From Aromatoleum aromaticum EbN1 (lineage in GTDB: Bacteria > Pseudomonadota > Gammaproteobacteria > Burkholderiales > Rhodocyclaceae): a DNA stretch of 64,000 nt. Under the pieces are notes generated by a model, which did not search any database, had not been told where the DNA came from, and saw only the letters and a program-made list of their open reading frames with translations. Every line of letters starts with the position of its first letter. Positions within the stretch are counted from its first letter, which is position 1. The DNA lies in the NCBI RefSeq assembly GCF_000025965.1, contig NC_006513.1, positions 3,658,001 through 3,722,000 on the forward strand, in the 5' to 3' direction. Shown piece after piece: positions 36,292 through 44,479 of this stretch. The position numbers were made by a program, and so were the translations under genes.

Positions 36292-37083
36292 TCAGGTTCG
36301 TGTGCGGGCAAAACGCTTGATGACGGGCAGCTGCTTGCGCAGTGCCTGGTCCACCCGGCGCGGCAGCAGGTTGTTCAGGCGCACGAAGAGCTTTTCGGGC
36401 CAGCCGAGAAAAAGCTCCTCGCGCTCGTCGCGCAGCGCCTTGACGACGGCCGAGGCGACGACTGAAGCGTCGTCCATCGTGACGCCGAGTTCGGCGTTCA
36501 TCGCGACGATCTCGGTGCTGTTCATCGGCGTGCGCGTGGCGCGCGGCGCGATGTACAGCACCTTGACGCGGGTGTCGGCGAGTTCGCGGCGCAGCGCTTC
36601 CGAGAATCCGCGCAATGCAAACTTGCTCGCGCAGTACACACTGAAGCCGGGATAACCGATCGAGCCGAAAGTCGAGCCGAGATTGAGCACGAGTGATTTT
36701 TCGCGCTGGCACAGCTCCCGCAGCAGGCGGTGCGTGAGTTGTAGCGTGCTGGTGACATTGAGCCCGATCAGCTCGGCGATCGCTTCTTCGTCGTGGTGTT
36801 CGAGAAGGCTGAAGCGGTTCGTCCCGGCGGCGTTGATGAGGCAGTTCATGCCGCCAAAGCGCCGCACTGCGGCCTGCACTGCATCGCGTCCGGCAGTCGT
36901 CCGGATATCGGCCTGGACGAGCTCGACCTGGCCGGGAAAGCGCCGGGACAACGCGTCGAGCGGTTCCGGGCGGCGCCCGGCCACAAGCAGGTGGGCGCCC
37001 TGGCGGCACAATTCGTCCGCCACTGCCTGCCCGATCCCGCCGCTCGCCCCGGTGATCAGGACGCGGCAATCTTCGATCTTCAT
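36292..37083 (-). CDS. Short-chain dehydrogenase/reductase
   Basis: A 263-aa classical SDR. The cofactor motif TGASGGIG is at residues 11-18, NAAG near 85, and the catalytic Ser-Tyr-Lys in NLGSTFGSIGYPGFSVYCASK. Lacking an acidic residue directly after strand 2 (AGRRPEPLD), it may prefer NADP(H). The C-terminal ~40 residues are basic and hydrophobic (EKLFVRLNNLLPRRVDQALR) and may touch the membrane. ATG 37083 has a strong GAGGAGA. Spacing to the oxidase gene is 10 bp. In context it would reduce or oxidise a fatty-acyl-derived carbonyl, which is inference. Confidence 0.88.
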   Translation of the reverse strand: MKIEDCRVLITGASGGIGQAVADELCRQGAHLLVAGRRPEPLDALSRRFPGQVELVQADIRTTAGRDAVQAAVRRFGGMNCLINAAGTNRFSLLEHHDEEAIAELIGLNVTSTLQLTHRLLRELCQREKSLVLNLGSTFGSIGYPGFSVYCASKFALRGFSEALRRELADTRVKVLYIAPRATRTPMNSTEIVAMNAELGVTMDDASVVASAVVKALRDEREELFLGWPEKLFVRLNNLLPRRVDQALRKQLPVIKRFARTRT

Positions 37084-37093
37084 CGCCGTCTCC

Positions 37094-37747
37094 TCACGCT
37101 GCTGCCGGCAGGCTGCGGAACATGTCACCGTACAGACGATAGACGACGCGCGCGGTGTGCACCACGGCAGCCTTGTCGGCCGCATCGTCGAGGCGGTTCA
37201 TCAGGTTCTTGAACAGCTCGATGTGCTCGAGGTCCAGGCTGCCATGCGAGTTGAGGTAACTGAACGCCTGCGTCGGCAGGCCGAGCCGGTCCTGGATGAT
37301 GCCGGCAGCGCGGGTCGCGAGCGCGACGCTGGTGCCTTCGAGCACAATCACCATGCCGAAGAAGCTCACCGGGTTGTCGCGGGCGATTCGGTCGTAAACG
37401 TAGGCGACCATCAGCTCGGTGGGCAGGTTCGGGGTTGCGCAGCGCACTGCGTCGGCGTCGCCGCCGCAGGCGCGGATATCGTCGAGAATCCATTTTTCAT
37501 GGCCGTTTTCCTCCTCGATGTATTCGGCGACCGCCGAGCGTAGCCATTCCAGCCGCTCGGGCAGCCGGGCGCCGCACGCCATCAGCAGCGGCACCGTGTG
37601 CTTGACGTGGTGGTAGGCCTGGCCGAGGAAAGCGACGTAGCTTTCGAGCTTCACGTCGCCGCTCATCGCCTGACGGATGATCGGCGCGCTCAACAGATAG
37701 TCGCGCTCGCTGGCAGTCTGTTCGAGCAGGGATTCGTAGAACGACAT
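37094..37747 (-). CDS. Heme-oxygenase-fold (TenA/UndA-like) putative diiron oxidase
   Basis: A 217-aa all-helical protein of the iron-containing redox / TenA-like superfamily. Candidate metal ligands fit the heme-oxygenase-like diiron oxidases: Glu80-x2-His83 in EENGHEKW, Glu137 in VLEGTS, and His168-x3-Asp172-x2-His175 in SHGSLDLEH; an early HHVKH (46-50) is also conserved-looking. Known members (UndA, CADD, SznF) activate O2 to oxidise fatty acids or amines. ATG 37747 is preceded by GAGGAGA. It lies between an acyl ligase gene and an SDR gene (11 and 10 bp), so the substrate is plausibly an activated fatty acid. This is inference. Confidence 0.8.
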   Translation of the reverse strand: MSFYESLLEQTASERDYLLSAPIIRQAMSGDVKLESYVAFLGQAYHHVKHTVPLLMACGARLPERLEWLRSAVAEYIEEENGHEKWILDDIRACGGDADAVRCATPNLPTELMVAYVYDRIARDNPVSFFGMVIVLEGTSVALATRAAGIIQDRLGLPTQAFSYLNSHGSLDLEHIELFKNLMNRLDDAADKAAVVHTARVVYRLYGDMFRSLPAAA

Positions 37748-37758
37748 CAAGTGTCTCC

Positions 37759-39318
37759 TCAGAGGGTTGCGGCGGTGATGCGCCGGTCGATGGCTCCCCG
37801 GTAGCGGTCCAGCAGCGCGGCACGCCGCAGCCGGCCGTTCGGGGTCGCGAGGCCGTTGGCCGCGCTGAAAGGTTCGTCGGCTCGCAGCCAGTGATGCACG
37901 CGGGCGTAATCGGGCAGTTCGCGGTTTACGGTCGCCACCGCAGCGGCCAGCATGTCGTCGGAAAGCCCGGGCCCGCGCGGCACCAGCACCGCGACGTTGG
38001 CGGGCAGGGCTTCGCCGTGCAGCCACGCCTGCGCGATCGGCAGCTGCTGCACGAGCTCGGCTTCGACCCATTCCGGATTCACGTTGCGCCCGTAGGCGGT
38101 GACGAACTGATGTTTGCTGCGCCCGTGCAGCACGAGAAAATCGTCTTCGAAATGACCGAGGTCGCCGCTGTCGAGCCAGTCGTCTGCGGCCCCGGCTTCT
38201 CCGAGGTACCCGAGCATCCGAGCGCCGCGAACCAGGACTTCGCCGCCGGGCCCAATGCGCACGTCGGCATGCGGCAGCGGCCGGCCGACCGTGCCGATGC
38301 GCCGCTGCTCCGGGGTATTGAGGCAGACCACCGAGGCGCATTCGGACAAGCCGTAGCCTTCGAACACCGGCAGGCCGAGCGCGTCGGCGCGCTGCAGCAG
38401 CCCGGGCGAGACGCGCCCGCCGCCGACGGCGATGAAGCGCAGCGACGCCGGCAGCGCTGCGCCCCGCTCAACTGCGGCGACGAGCATCAGCAACAGCTGC
38501 GGCAACAGGATCAGGCTGTTTGGCTGGCTGCGCTGCAGCACGGCAAGAAAACGCTGGACATCGAAGCCGGTGGCGCCGGAGAGGCCGATGTCGGCCATCG
38601 GTATCAGGTCGACCGCCGCGCCTGAAAGCAGCGGTGTGTAGAGGCCGGCAATGTTCTCCAGCAGCGTCGCGAGCGGCAGCACGCACAGGTGGCGCTCGAT
38701 TGCGCACGAGCGGCTTGCCTGCCACAGGCTGCCTGCAACTGCCATCTGCGCCGCGGCGTCGAGGCAGACGCCTTTGGGCTGTCCGGTGCTGCCGGACGTG
38801 TAGGTGATCTTGACGGTGCCGGCGGGCAGCGTCAGGGGGTGATCGACATGTCGCTGTGCGATCCCGCCTTCGGTCACGCCGAAGCCGGCGGGGCGGAAAC
38901 AGGTGCTGTCGTCGATGATCAGCGTGTCGACGCCCGCGCTGTCGAGCACGTGCGCCTGCTGCGCGGCCGAGAAGAAACCCGGCAGCGGCACGCACACGAG
39001 CCCCGCCTGCAGCGCGGCAAGATCCCAGAGCGCCCAGTCGATGCCATTGTCGAGCGCGATCGCGACGCGGCGGCAACCGGCGCTGCGCAGGCGCTCGGCG
39101 CGCAGCGCGACTTCGTGCAGCGCCTCGCGATAGCTCAAACGAAGGTCGCCTTGTTGCAGCGCGAGGCGTTCGCCCTGCGCCCGCATCGCCGCGAACAGCA
39201 TTTCAGTAGCGCCGGGCCGCCCCAAGCGTACTGACGCCCCCGCGGGGGGCAGCGAACGCAGTGAGCGTGGGGGTTGTTTCATTTCAGGCGACGGCAGCAT
39301 CGTGAGTTCCCGTGTCAT
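37759..39318 (-). CDS. AMP-dependent acyl-CoA synthetase/ligase
   Basis: A 519-aa ANL-superfamily enzyme that would adenylate a carboxylic acid, probably a fatty acid. The P-loop is YTSGSTGQPKG; further motifs are FEGYGLSECASVV and WLDSGDLGHFEDDFLVLHGR. The usual catalytic Lys near the C-terminus is Arg here (ATPNGRLRR). ATG 39318 (MTRELTML) has GAGG at seven bases and overlaps the hemolysin-family gene by 35 bp. The first ~40 residues are not part of the fold and include a stretch encoded by a GC-palindromic repeat (39211-39273); the conserved fold begins near MLFAAMRAQG. Confidence 0.85.
   Translation of the reverse strand: MTRELTMLPSPEMKQPPRSLRSLPPAGASVRLGRPGATEMLFAAMRAQGERLALQQGDLRLSYREALHEVALRAERLRSAGCRRVAIALDNGIDWALWDLAALQAGLVCVPLPGFFSAAQQAHVLDSAGVDTLIIDDSTCFRPAGFGVTEGGIAQRHVDHPLTLPAGTVKITYTSGSTGQPKGVCLDAAAQMAVAGSLWQASRSCAIERHLCVLPLATLLENIAGLYTPLLSGAAVDLIPMADIGLSGATGFDVQRFLAVLQRSQPNSLILLPQLLLMLVAAVERGAALPASLRFIAVGGGRVSPGLLQRADALGLPVFEGYGLSECASVVCLNTPEQRRIGTVGRPLPHADVRIGPGGEVLVRGARMLGYLGEAGAADDWLDSGDLGHFEDDFLVLHGRSKHQFVTAYGRNVNPEWVEAELVQQLPIAQAWLHGEALPANVAVLVPRGPGLSDDMLAAAVATVNRELPDYARVHHWLRADEPFSAANGLATPNGRLRRAALLDRYRGAIDRRITAATL
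39211..39273. repeat. Betaproteobacterial-type palindromic repeat inside a coding region
   Basis: A GC-rich segment with a perfect palindromic core CCCCCGCGGGGG (39237-39248) flanked by AGCGAACGCAGTGAGCG and a CCCAAGCGTACTGACG arm. I recall closely similar segments scattered between genes in several betaproteobacteria. Here it lies in frame within the N-terminal extension of the acyl ligase and encodes PPRSLRSLPPAGASVRLG. It occurs once in this window. Confidence 0.6.
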
Positions 39319-39976
39319 GGAAAATCCTCTGGTGGCCGAGGCGGTGATAGACACCCTTGCTCGTCAGGCGCTCGTGGCCCCTGCGAAGGTCGCCGGCCAT
39401 CAACTTCGGGTGGGTCGCGTAGTAGCTGCCCCAGTCGGCAACTTCGTCGCCCATGCGCTGCGGATCGGCATCCCCCAGCGACAGCGGGGACAGGTGCAGG
39501 CGACGGACGCTGTTCAGAACCTCGGCGGTGCCGGTGAACACCACCCAGTCGAAACCGTGCGCGACCAGCAGATCGGCGAGGGCGACGATCAGCAGCCGGG
39601 CGTGTCCCGCGCCGCGGGCGGCGAGGTTGCCGACTTCGACGATGCGTTCTCGGGCCGGACGAAGGCCGGACAGGCGAGCGATCTCGGTCTCGATCGGACG
39701 ATCGAGATAACGCTCGAGGAACAGTTTGTCATCGGCGGCGCTGCGCACGCCGACGACCCCGTGCAGCTGTCCGGCATCGTCCTCGAGCTGGAGCAGGGTC
39801 GGCATGAAGTGACGCACTTGGGCGCCATAACGAGCGGCGAAACGTTCGCGGATGAACGCTTGCGCGGCGGTGCAGGGACCTTCCGGCTCCCGTCCGTCGA
39901 CGGCGCGCAGCGTCAGCGACGGAGCGCAACCGATTCGCGCTATCGCCTTGTAACAGCAGCCGTTCCGAGAGTTCAT
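39284..39976 (-). CDS. Thermostable hemolysin family protein
   Basis: A 230-aa protein of the thermostable-hemolysin (PF12261-type) family. It has the family's AAQAFIRERFAARYGAQVRHFMPTLL region, LFLERYLDRPIETEI, IVEVGNLAARGAGHARLLIVA and ADWGSYYATHPKLMAGDL. Despite the name there is no signal peptide or membrane segment; the EVGNLA strand and overall layout recall GNAT/acyl-homoserine-lactone synthase folds, so an acyltransferase role is a reasonable guess. ATG 39976 is used; a TTG at 39994 is possible. It is the first gene of a seven-gene minus-strand run. Confidence 0.82.
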   Translation of the reverse strand: MNSRNGCCYKAIARIGCAPSLTLRAVDGREPEGPCTAAQAFIRERFAARYGAQVRHFMPTLLQLEDDAGQLHGVVGVRSAADDKLFLERYLDRPIETEIARLSGLRPARERIVEVGNLAARGAGHARLLIVALADLLVAHGFDWVVFTGTAEVLNSVRRLHLSPLSLGDADPQRMGDEVADWGSYYATHPKLMAGDLRRGHERLTSKGVYHRLGHQRIFHDTGTHDAAVA

Positions 39977-40206
39977 TTGAGCATCGCAGTCCAAGATTCC
40001 AAGCTCATTGTTGCCGTGCTGTCTTAAGTGAGCCTTAAGCGGACACCCTGCGGCGCTCCGAGGGAAACGATGACAAGGGACAAGGGAAGGGCATCTGGCG
40101 TACAGCGGTATTCCCGCCCCGGTGCGTTCAGCTTCGATTCATGTGTGTTTGCGCAGAATGCGTTCCATGCCAGCTCGGCATGAAAAGACACCGAAGGAGA
40201 ACAGCC

Positions 40207-40491
40207 ATGAAAACCAGCCATCTCATCGTCGCCGTGACCACCCTGCTGATCGGCACCGCCGCCATCGCCGGACCGACCTGTACCGACGCCCCGGAAACGA
40301 GCTGGATGCCGCAGACGACGATGCTGCGAAAGCTCGTCGACGCCGGCTACACGCTCGAGAAGTTCAAGGTCACGAAAGGCAACTGCTATGAGTTGTACGG
40401 CACCGACAAGGACGGCAACAAGGTCGAGATCTATCACAACCCTGTCGACGGCAGCATCGTCGAATCGAAGGTGAAGGCGAAGCGGGCTTGA
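40207..40491 (+). CDS. Small periplasmic PepSY-domain protein
   Basis: A 94-aa protein with a Sec signal peptide (LIVAVTTLLIGTAAIAG, cleaved near residue 22) and a single PepSY-like domain: MLRKLVDAGYTLEKFKVTKG, CYELYGTDKDGNKVEIYHNP, then a basic tail. Cys pairs at mature positions suggest one disulfide. AAGGAGA precedes ATG 40207 at good spacing. PepSY domains are periplasmic inhibitory or binding modules; the partner is unknown. It is divergent from the hemolysin-family gene across a ~230-bp gap in which I see nothing else. Confidence 0.85.
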   Translation: MKTSHLIVAVTTLLIGTAAIAGPTCTDAPETSWMPQTTMLRKLVDAGYTLEKFKVTKGNCYELYGTDKDGNKVEIYHNPVDGSIVESKVKAKRA

Positions 40492-40621
40492 TGCGCTTGG
40501 CGTGGCCCCCGCCACGCCGGCAGCAGGTCATGTTGATAATCGCGCGGATTTTGTTCGCTTGTCGCGACCCGGACTCGACGACCGCGCGCTCCCTTGCATG
40601 TTGCGTTCCCTCGGACTAGGA

Positions 40622-40637
40622 TAGTAATCGATTACTA
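40622..40637. promoter_or_regulatory. Perfect 16-bp palindrome, candidate TetR operator
   Basis: TAGTAATCGATTACTA reads identically on both strands and lies 20 bp upstream of the TetR-family gene start. AT-rich palindromes of this size next to a tetR gene are typical autoregulatory operators, so the regulator and the coupled exporter genes are probably repressed from here. Confidence 0.7.
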
Positions 40638-40657
40638 ACTTTATCCAGGGGACGCGC

Positions 40658-41266
40658 ATGAGCCTCCATGGCAAGCATCTTCCTGCCGACGAACGGCGGG
40701 CCGTGACAGTCGAAGCCGTGGTCGAGCTGGCAGGGTCGCAAAACCCGAGCGAAATCACGACTTCGGCGATTGCGAAGCACATGAACCTGACGCAGGGGGC
40801 ATTGTTTCGGCATTTTCCGACGAAGGACGCGATCTGGCAGGCGGTCATGGAATGGGTCGCCGAACGTCTCCTGGCGCGGATCGACCGTGCGGCGCACGGG
40901 ATCGAGTCGCCGCTGGCGGCGATGCAGGCGATGTTCATGAGCCATGTCGAGTTCGTCGCCGAGCATCCCGGCGTGCCGCGGATGATGTTCGGCGAGCTTC
41001 AGCGCGCCGAATCGACGCCGGCCAAGCGCATGGTGCAGACCTTGATCCAGCGTTGCGGTGAGCGCCTGCACCGGCTCATCGAGAACGGCAAGGCGTGCGG
41101 AGAGCTGTCGGCGACGCTCGACAGCGAGGCCGCGGTCACCCTGTTCATCGGCACGATCCAGGGCCTCGTCATGCAGTCGCTGCTGGCCGGCGATGTGGCC
41201 CGCATCCGTCGGGAAGCGCCGAGGGTGTTCGCGATCTACCGGCGCGGAATCGGGGTTGCGCAATGA
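40658..41266 (+). CDS. TetR/AcrR-family transcriptional regulator
   Basis: A 202-aa regulator. The N-terminal helix-turn-helix is ITTSAIAKHMNLTQGALFRHFPTKDAIWQAV (positions ~33-63), the classical TetR layout; the C-terminal ligand-binding domain is helical. AGGGGACG precedes the ATG. Its stop overlaps the adaptor gene ATG (ATGA at 41263-41266), so it is co-translated with the exporter it presumably represses. The inducer is unknown. Confidence 0.9.
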   Translation: MSLHGKHLPADERRAVTVEAVVELAGSQNPSEITTSAIAKHMNLTQGALFRHFPTKDAIWQAVMEWVAERLLARIDRAAHGIESPLAAMQAMFMSHVEFVAEHPGVPRMMFGELQRAESTPAKRMVQTLIQRCGERLHRLIENGKACGELSATLDSEAAVTLFIGTIQGLVMQSLLAGDVARIRREAPRVFAIYRRGIGVAQ

Positions 41267-42414
41267 GACGGCTGCCTCTACAGGGGCGCACCCTGGCCCT
41301 CGTGGCGGTGATCGTTCCGCTGCTCGCACTGTTCATCTACGTCGCGCTGCGCTCGGGCCCGTTGGCGCCGGTGTCCGTGACGCTCGCAAGCGTCGAGACC
41401 CGGCCGGTCACGCCGGCGCTGTTCGGCATCGGCACGGTGCAGACGCGTTACACGTACCGCATCGGTCCCACTTTTGCCGGACGCGTGAAACGGCTCGATG
41501 TCCACGTCGGTGACCGCGTGAAGGCCGGCCAGGTGCTCGGCGAGATGGATCCGGTGGATCTCGATCAGCGTATCCGGGCGCAGGGGGCGGCGCTCAAGCG
41601 GGCCGAGGCGGCGCTGCGCGAAGCGGCAGCGCGCCAGAATTTCGCCCGAAGCCAGGCACGCCGCTACGAGCAGCTCTTCGCCGTACGCACGATCAGCGAG
41701 GAGCTCGCGACAACGAAACACCAGGAACTGCAGATCGCCGACGCCGCGTTGTCTGGCGCCCGGGAAGAGCTGCTCCGGGCCCGTTCCGACGGTGAAGCCC
41801 TGGTCGCGCAGCGCAACAACCTGCGCCTGGTCGCGCCGGTCGACGGCTTGGTCGCAGTTCGCGACGTCGATCCCGGCACGACGATCGTCGCAGGGCAGCC
41901 GGTCGTCGAAGTGATCGCGCCCGAAAGCCTGTGGATCAACACCCGCTTCGACCAGATCAGCGCGTCCGGGCTGGCCGCCGGACTTCCGGCGCGCGTCGTG
42001 CTGCGCTCGCGCAACGGCCAGGCGTTGACGGGCCGCGTGCTGAGGGTCGAGCCGATGGCGGACGCGGTGACCGAGGAGACCTTGGCGAAAGTCGCGTTCG
42101 ATTCGCGGCCGGAGCCGCTGCCGCCGATCGGCGAACTCGCCGAGGTGACGGTCGCGCTGCCGGCGCTCCCCGCCGCGCCGGTGATTCCGAACGCCGCGGT
42201 TCGCCGCGAAGCAGGGCAGGTCGGCGTGTGGAAAATTGTCGACGGCGATGCACGCTTCACACCGGTGAAGCTCGGTGCCGGGGACCTCGACGGCCACGTG
42301 CAGGTGCTCGAGGGAGTCCGGGACGGCGAGCAGGTCGTCGTGTATAGCGAAAAGGCGCTCACGGCGGGCAGCCGGATCCATGTCGTCGACGACATCCCCG
42401 GAGTGCCGCGATGA
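41263..42414 (+). CDS. HlyD/MFP-family efflux adaptor
   Basis: A 383-aa periplasmic adaptor anchored by an N-terminal membrane helix (~residues 10-29, LALVAVIVPLLALFIYVAL). It has the lipoyl-like half motif GRVKRLDVHVGDRVKAGQVLGEMDP, a helical hairpin (~95-160), and the second half LVAPVDGLVAVRDVDPGTTIVAGQPV. Beta-barrel and membrane-proximal domains follow. It is coupled by four-base overlaps to the regulator before and the permease after (ATGA at 42411-42414). It would link the inner-membrane ABC pump to the periplasm or an outer-membrane channel, which is not encoded here. Confidence 0.9.
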   Translation: MRRLPLQGRTLALVAVIVPLLALFIYVALRSGPLAPVSVTLASVETRPVTPALFGIGTVQTRYTYRIGPTFAGRVKRLDVHVGDRVKAGQVLGEMDPVDLDQRIRAQGAALKRAEAALREAAARQNFARSQARRYEQLFAVRTISEELATTKHQELQIADAALSGAREELLRARSDGEALVAQRNNLRLVAPVDGLVAVRDVDPGTTIVAGQPVVEVIAPESLWINTRFDQISASGLAAGLPARVVLRSRNGQALTGRVLRVEPMADAVTEETLAKVAFDSRPEPLPPIGELAEVTVALPALPAAPVIPNAAVRREAGQVGVWKIVDGDARFTPVKLGAGDLDGHVQVLEGVRDGEQVVVYSEKALTAGSRIHVVDDIPGVPR

Positions 42415-43613
42415 TCAGCCTCGCCGGCCGCGACATCCTTCATGCGTGGGGAAAATTCGTTTTTACCGGCATCGGCCTGGGGTTGCTGATCGGCGTGACG
42501 CTGACGATGGCCGGCGTGTACCGCGGCATGGTCGACGACGGCAGGGCGCTGCTCGACAACAGCGGTGCCGACCTGTGGGTCGTGCAAAAGGACACGCTGG
42601 GCCCTTACGCGGAATCGTCCAGCGTCAATGACGATGTGTACCGCAGCCTCCTCGCGATGCCCGGAATCGCGCAGGCGGTCAACGTCACGTATCTGACGAT
42701 GCAGGTTCGCAGCAAAGACCGGGACGTACGAGCGATGGTGGTCGGCATCGCGCCCGGCCAACCCGGGATTCCCGGCTGGCCACCTTATCTCGTCGCCGGC
42801 CGCCAGATCACGCGCGGGCACTACGAGGCCGTCGCCGACATTGCGAGCGGTTTCAGGCTCGGCGACCGCCTCGCGATCCGTCGCAATCATTACGTCGTGG
42901 TGGGGTTGACCCGGCGCATGGTGTCGTCGAGCGGCGACCCGATGGTGTTCATCCCGCTCAAGGACGCCCAGGAAGCGCAGTTCCTCAAGGACAATGACGC
43001 GATCTGGCAAAGTCGCCGACGCACCGGCGCGAACCCGGTCTTCAACCGTCCCGCCGTGCCGGACCTGCTGGACGCGGTGATCGCCTCGCAAAGCACCAAC
43101 GCTTTCGTCAATGCGGTCCTCGTGACGCTCGAACCCGGTCATGCTCCCGAGGAAGTCGCCCGGTCCGTCGGCCGTTGGAAGCGCCTGACGGCCTATACGC
43201 GCCCGCAGATGGAAGACATCCTCGTCGGCAAGCTGATCGCGACCTCCGCGCGGCAGATCGGCATGTTCCTCGTCATCCTCGCCGTCGTCAGCGCTGTCAT
43301 CGTCGCCTTCATCATCTACACGCTGACGATGGACAAGATCCGCGAGATCGCGGTGCTGAAGCTGATCGGCACACGCAACCGCACGATCGCCGCGATGATC
43401 ATGCAGCAGGCGCTGGCGCTGGGCCTGATCGGATTCGTCGTCGGCAAGATCACCGCCACGTTCGCGGCACCGCTGTTTCCCAAATACGTGCTGCTCGTCC
43501 CGTTCGACTCGATCGCGGGCTTTTTCGCCGTGCTCGCGATCTGTGTGCTGGCGAGCGTCGTCGCGATCCGCATGGCGCTCAGAATCGATCCGGCCGAAGC
43601 GATCGGAGGGTGA
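42411..43613 (+). CDS. MacB/FtsX-type ABC transporter permease
   Basis: A 400-aa permease with one N-terminal membrane helix (residues ~17-35), a large periplasmic MacB_PCD-like domain (~40-270) and three C-terminal membrane helices (~280-390) of the FtsX fold, with the cytoplasmic loop MDKIREIAVLKLIGTRNRTI. The ATPase is encoded separately, one base after its stop codon. With the upstream adaptor this forms a MacAB-like or DevBCA-like exporter. Confidence 0.9.
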   Translation: MISLAGRDILHAWGKFVFTGIGLGLLIGVTLTMAGVYRGMVDDGRALLDNSGADLWVVQKDTLGPYAESSSVNDDVYRSLLAMPGIAQAVNVTYLTMQVRSKDRDVRAMVVGIAPGQPGIPGWPPYLVAGRQITRGHYEAVADIASGFRLGDRLAIRRNHYVVVGLTRRMVSSSGDPMVFIPLKDAQEAQFLKDNDAIWQSRRRTGANPVFNRPAVPDLLDAVIASQSTNAFVNAVLVTLEPGHAPEEVARSVGRWKRLTAYTRPQMEDILVGKLIATSARQIGMFLVILAVVSAVIVAFIIYTLTMDKIREIAVLKLIGTRNRTIAAMIMQQALALGLIGFVVGKITATFAAPLFPKYVLLVPFDSIAGFFAVLAICVLASVVAIRMALRIDPAEAIGG

Positions 43614-43614
43614 C

Positions 43615-44325
43615 GTGAGCAGCAAGGGTATCCGTATCGAAGGCCTGAAAAAGCGCTATGGCGGGGGCGACACTGCCGTCCATGCGCTGAAGGACGTGGC
43701 GATGGACGTGGCGCCGGGAGAGGTCGTGGGTCTCATCGGACCGTCGGGCTCGGGCAAAAGCACGCTGCTGAAGTGCCTCGGCGCGGTAATCGATCCGACT
43801 GCCGGTCGCATGACGCTGGGCGATGAAGTGATTTACGACGATGGCTGGAAAGTGCGCGACCTGCGCGCCCTGCGGCGGGACAGGATCGGTTTCGTCTTCC
43901 AGGCGCCTTACCTGATCCCGTTTCTCGATGTCACCGACAACGTGGCGCTGTTGCCGATGCTGGCGGGCGTGCCAAACGCCGAGGCCCGCGCGCAGGCGCT
44001 CGAACTGCTCACGGCACTGGATGTGCAGCACCGTGCAGGCGCGATGCCATCGCAACTTTCCGGGGGCGAGCAGCAGCGGGTCGCAATCGCCCGCGGACTC
44101 GTCAACCGCCCGCCGGTGATCCTGGCCGATGAGCCGACGGCACCGCTCGACAGTGAGCGAGCGATGGCCGTCATCCGCATCCTCAACGACATGGCGCGCA
44201 AGTTCGAGACGGCCGTCATCGTCGTCACCCACGATGAAAAAATCATCCCCACGTTCAAACGGATCTATCACATCCGCGACGGCGTGACCCATGAGGAAGC
44301 GGGTGAGGGCAGGGGATTCGATTGA
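43615..44325 (+). CDS. MacB/LolD-type ABC transporter ATP-binding protein
   Basis: A 236-aa ATPase. Walker A is GPSGSGKST, Q-loop FVFQAPYLIPFLDV, signature LSGGEQQRVAIARGL, Walker B VILADEPTAPLD, H-loop VIVVTHDEKI. GTG 43615 follows the permease stop (43611-43613) after one base and has GGAGGG upstream. It completes the TetR-adaptor-permease-ATPase operon. LolD/MacB-like sequence suggests mechanotransmission rather than channel-type transport. Confidence 0.9.
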   Translation: MSSKGIRIEGLKKRYGGGDTAVHALKDVAMDVAPGEVVGLIGPSGSGKSTLLKCLGAVIDPTAGRMTLGDEVIYDDGWKVRDLRALRRDRIGFVFQAPYLIPFLDVTDNVALLPMLAGVPNAEARAQALELLTALDVQHRAGAMPSQLSGGEQQRVAIARGLVNRPPVILADEPTAPLDSERAMAVIRILNDMARKFETAVIVVTHDEKIIPTFKRIYHIRDGVTHEEAGEGRGFD

Positions 44326-44479
44326 GCGAACGGCCCGCCGGCCTGCACCAGGCCATTGGCGGGTGTGCAAGCCGAGGAAGGGCTGCCGGGTTCCGTCGGC
44401 TCCGGGAGTGGCGCGCCGGCTGGCGCCGCGCCTTGAAACATGCGCTAATGGTGCACCTTGAAATGTTGGCGTGATTACG

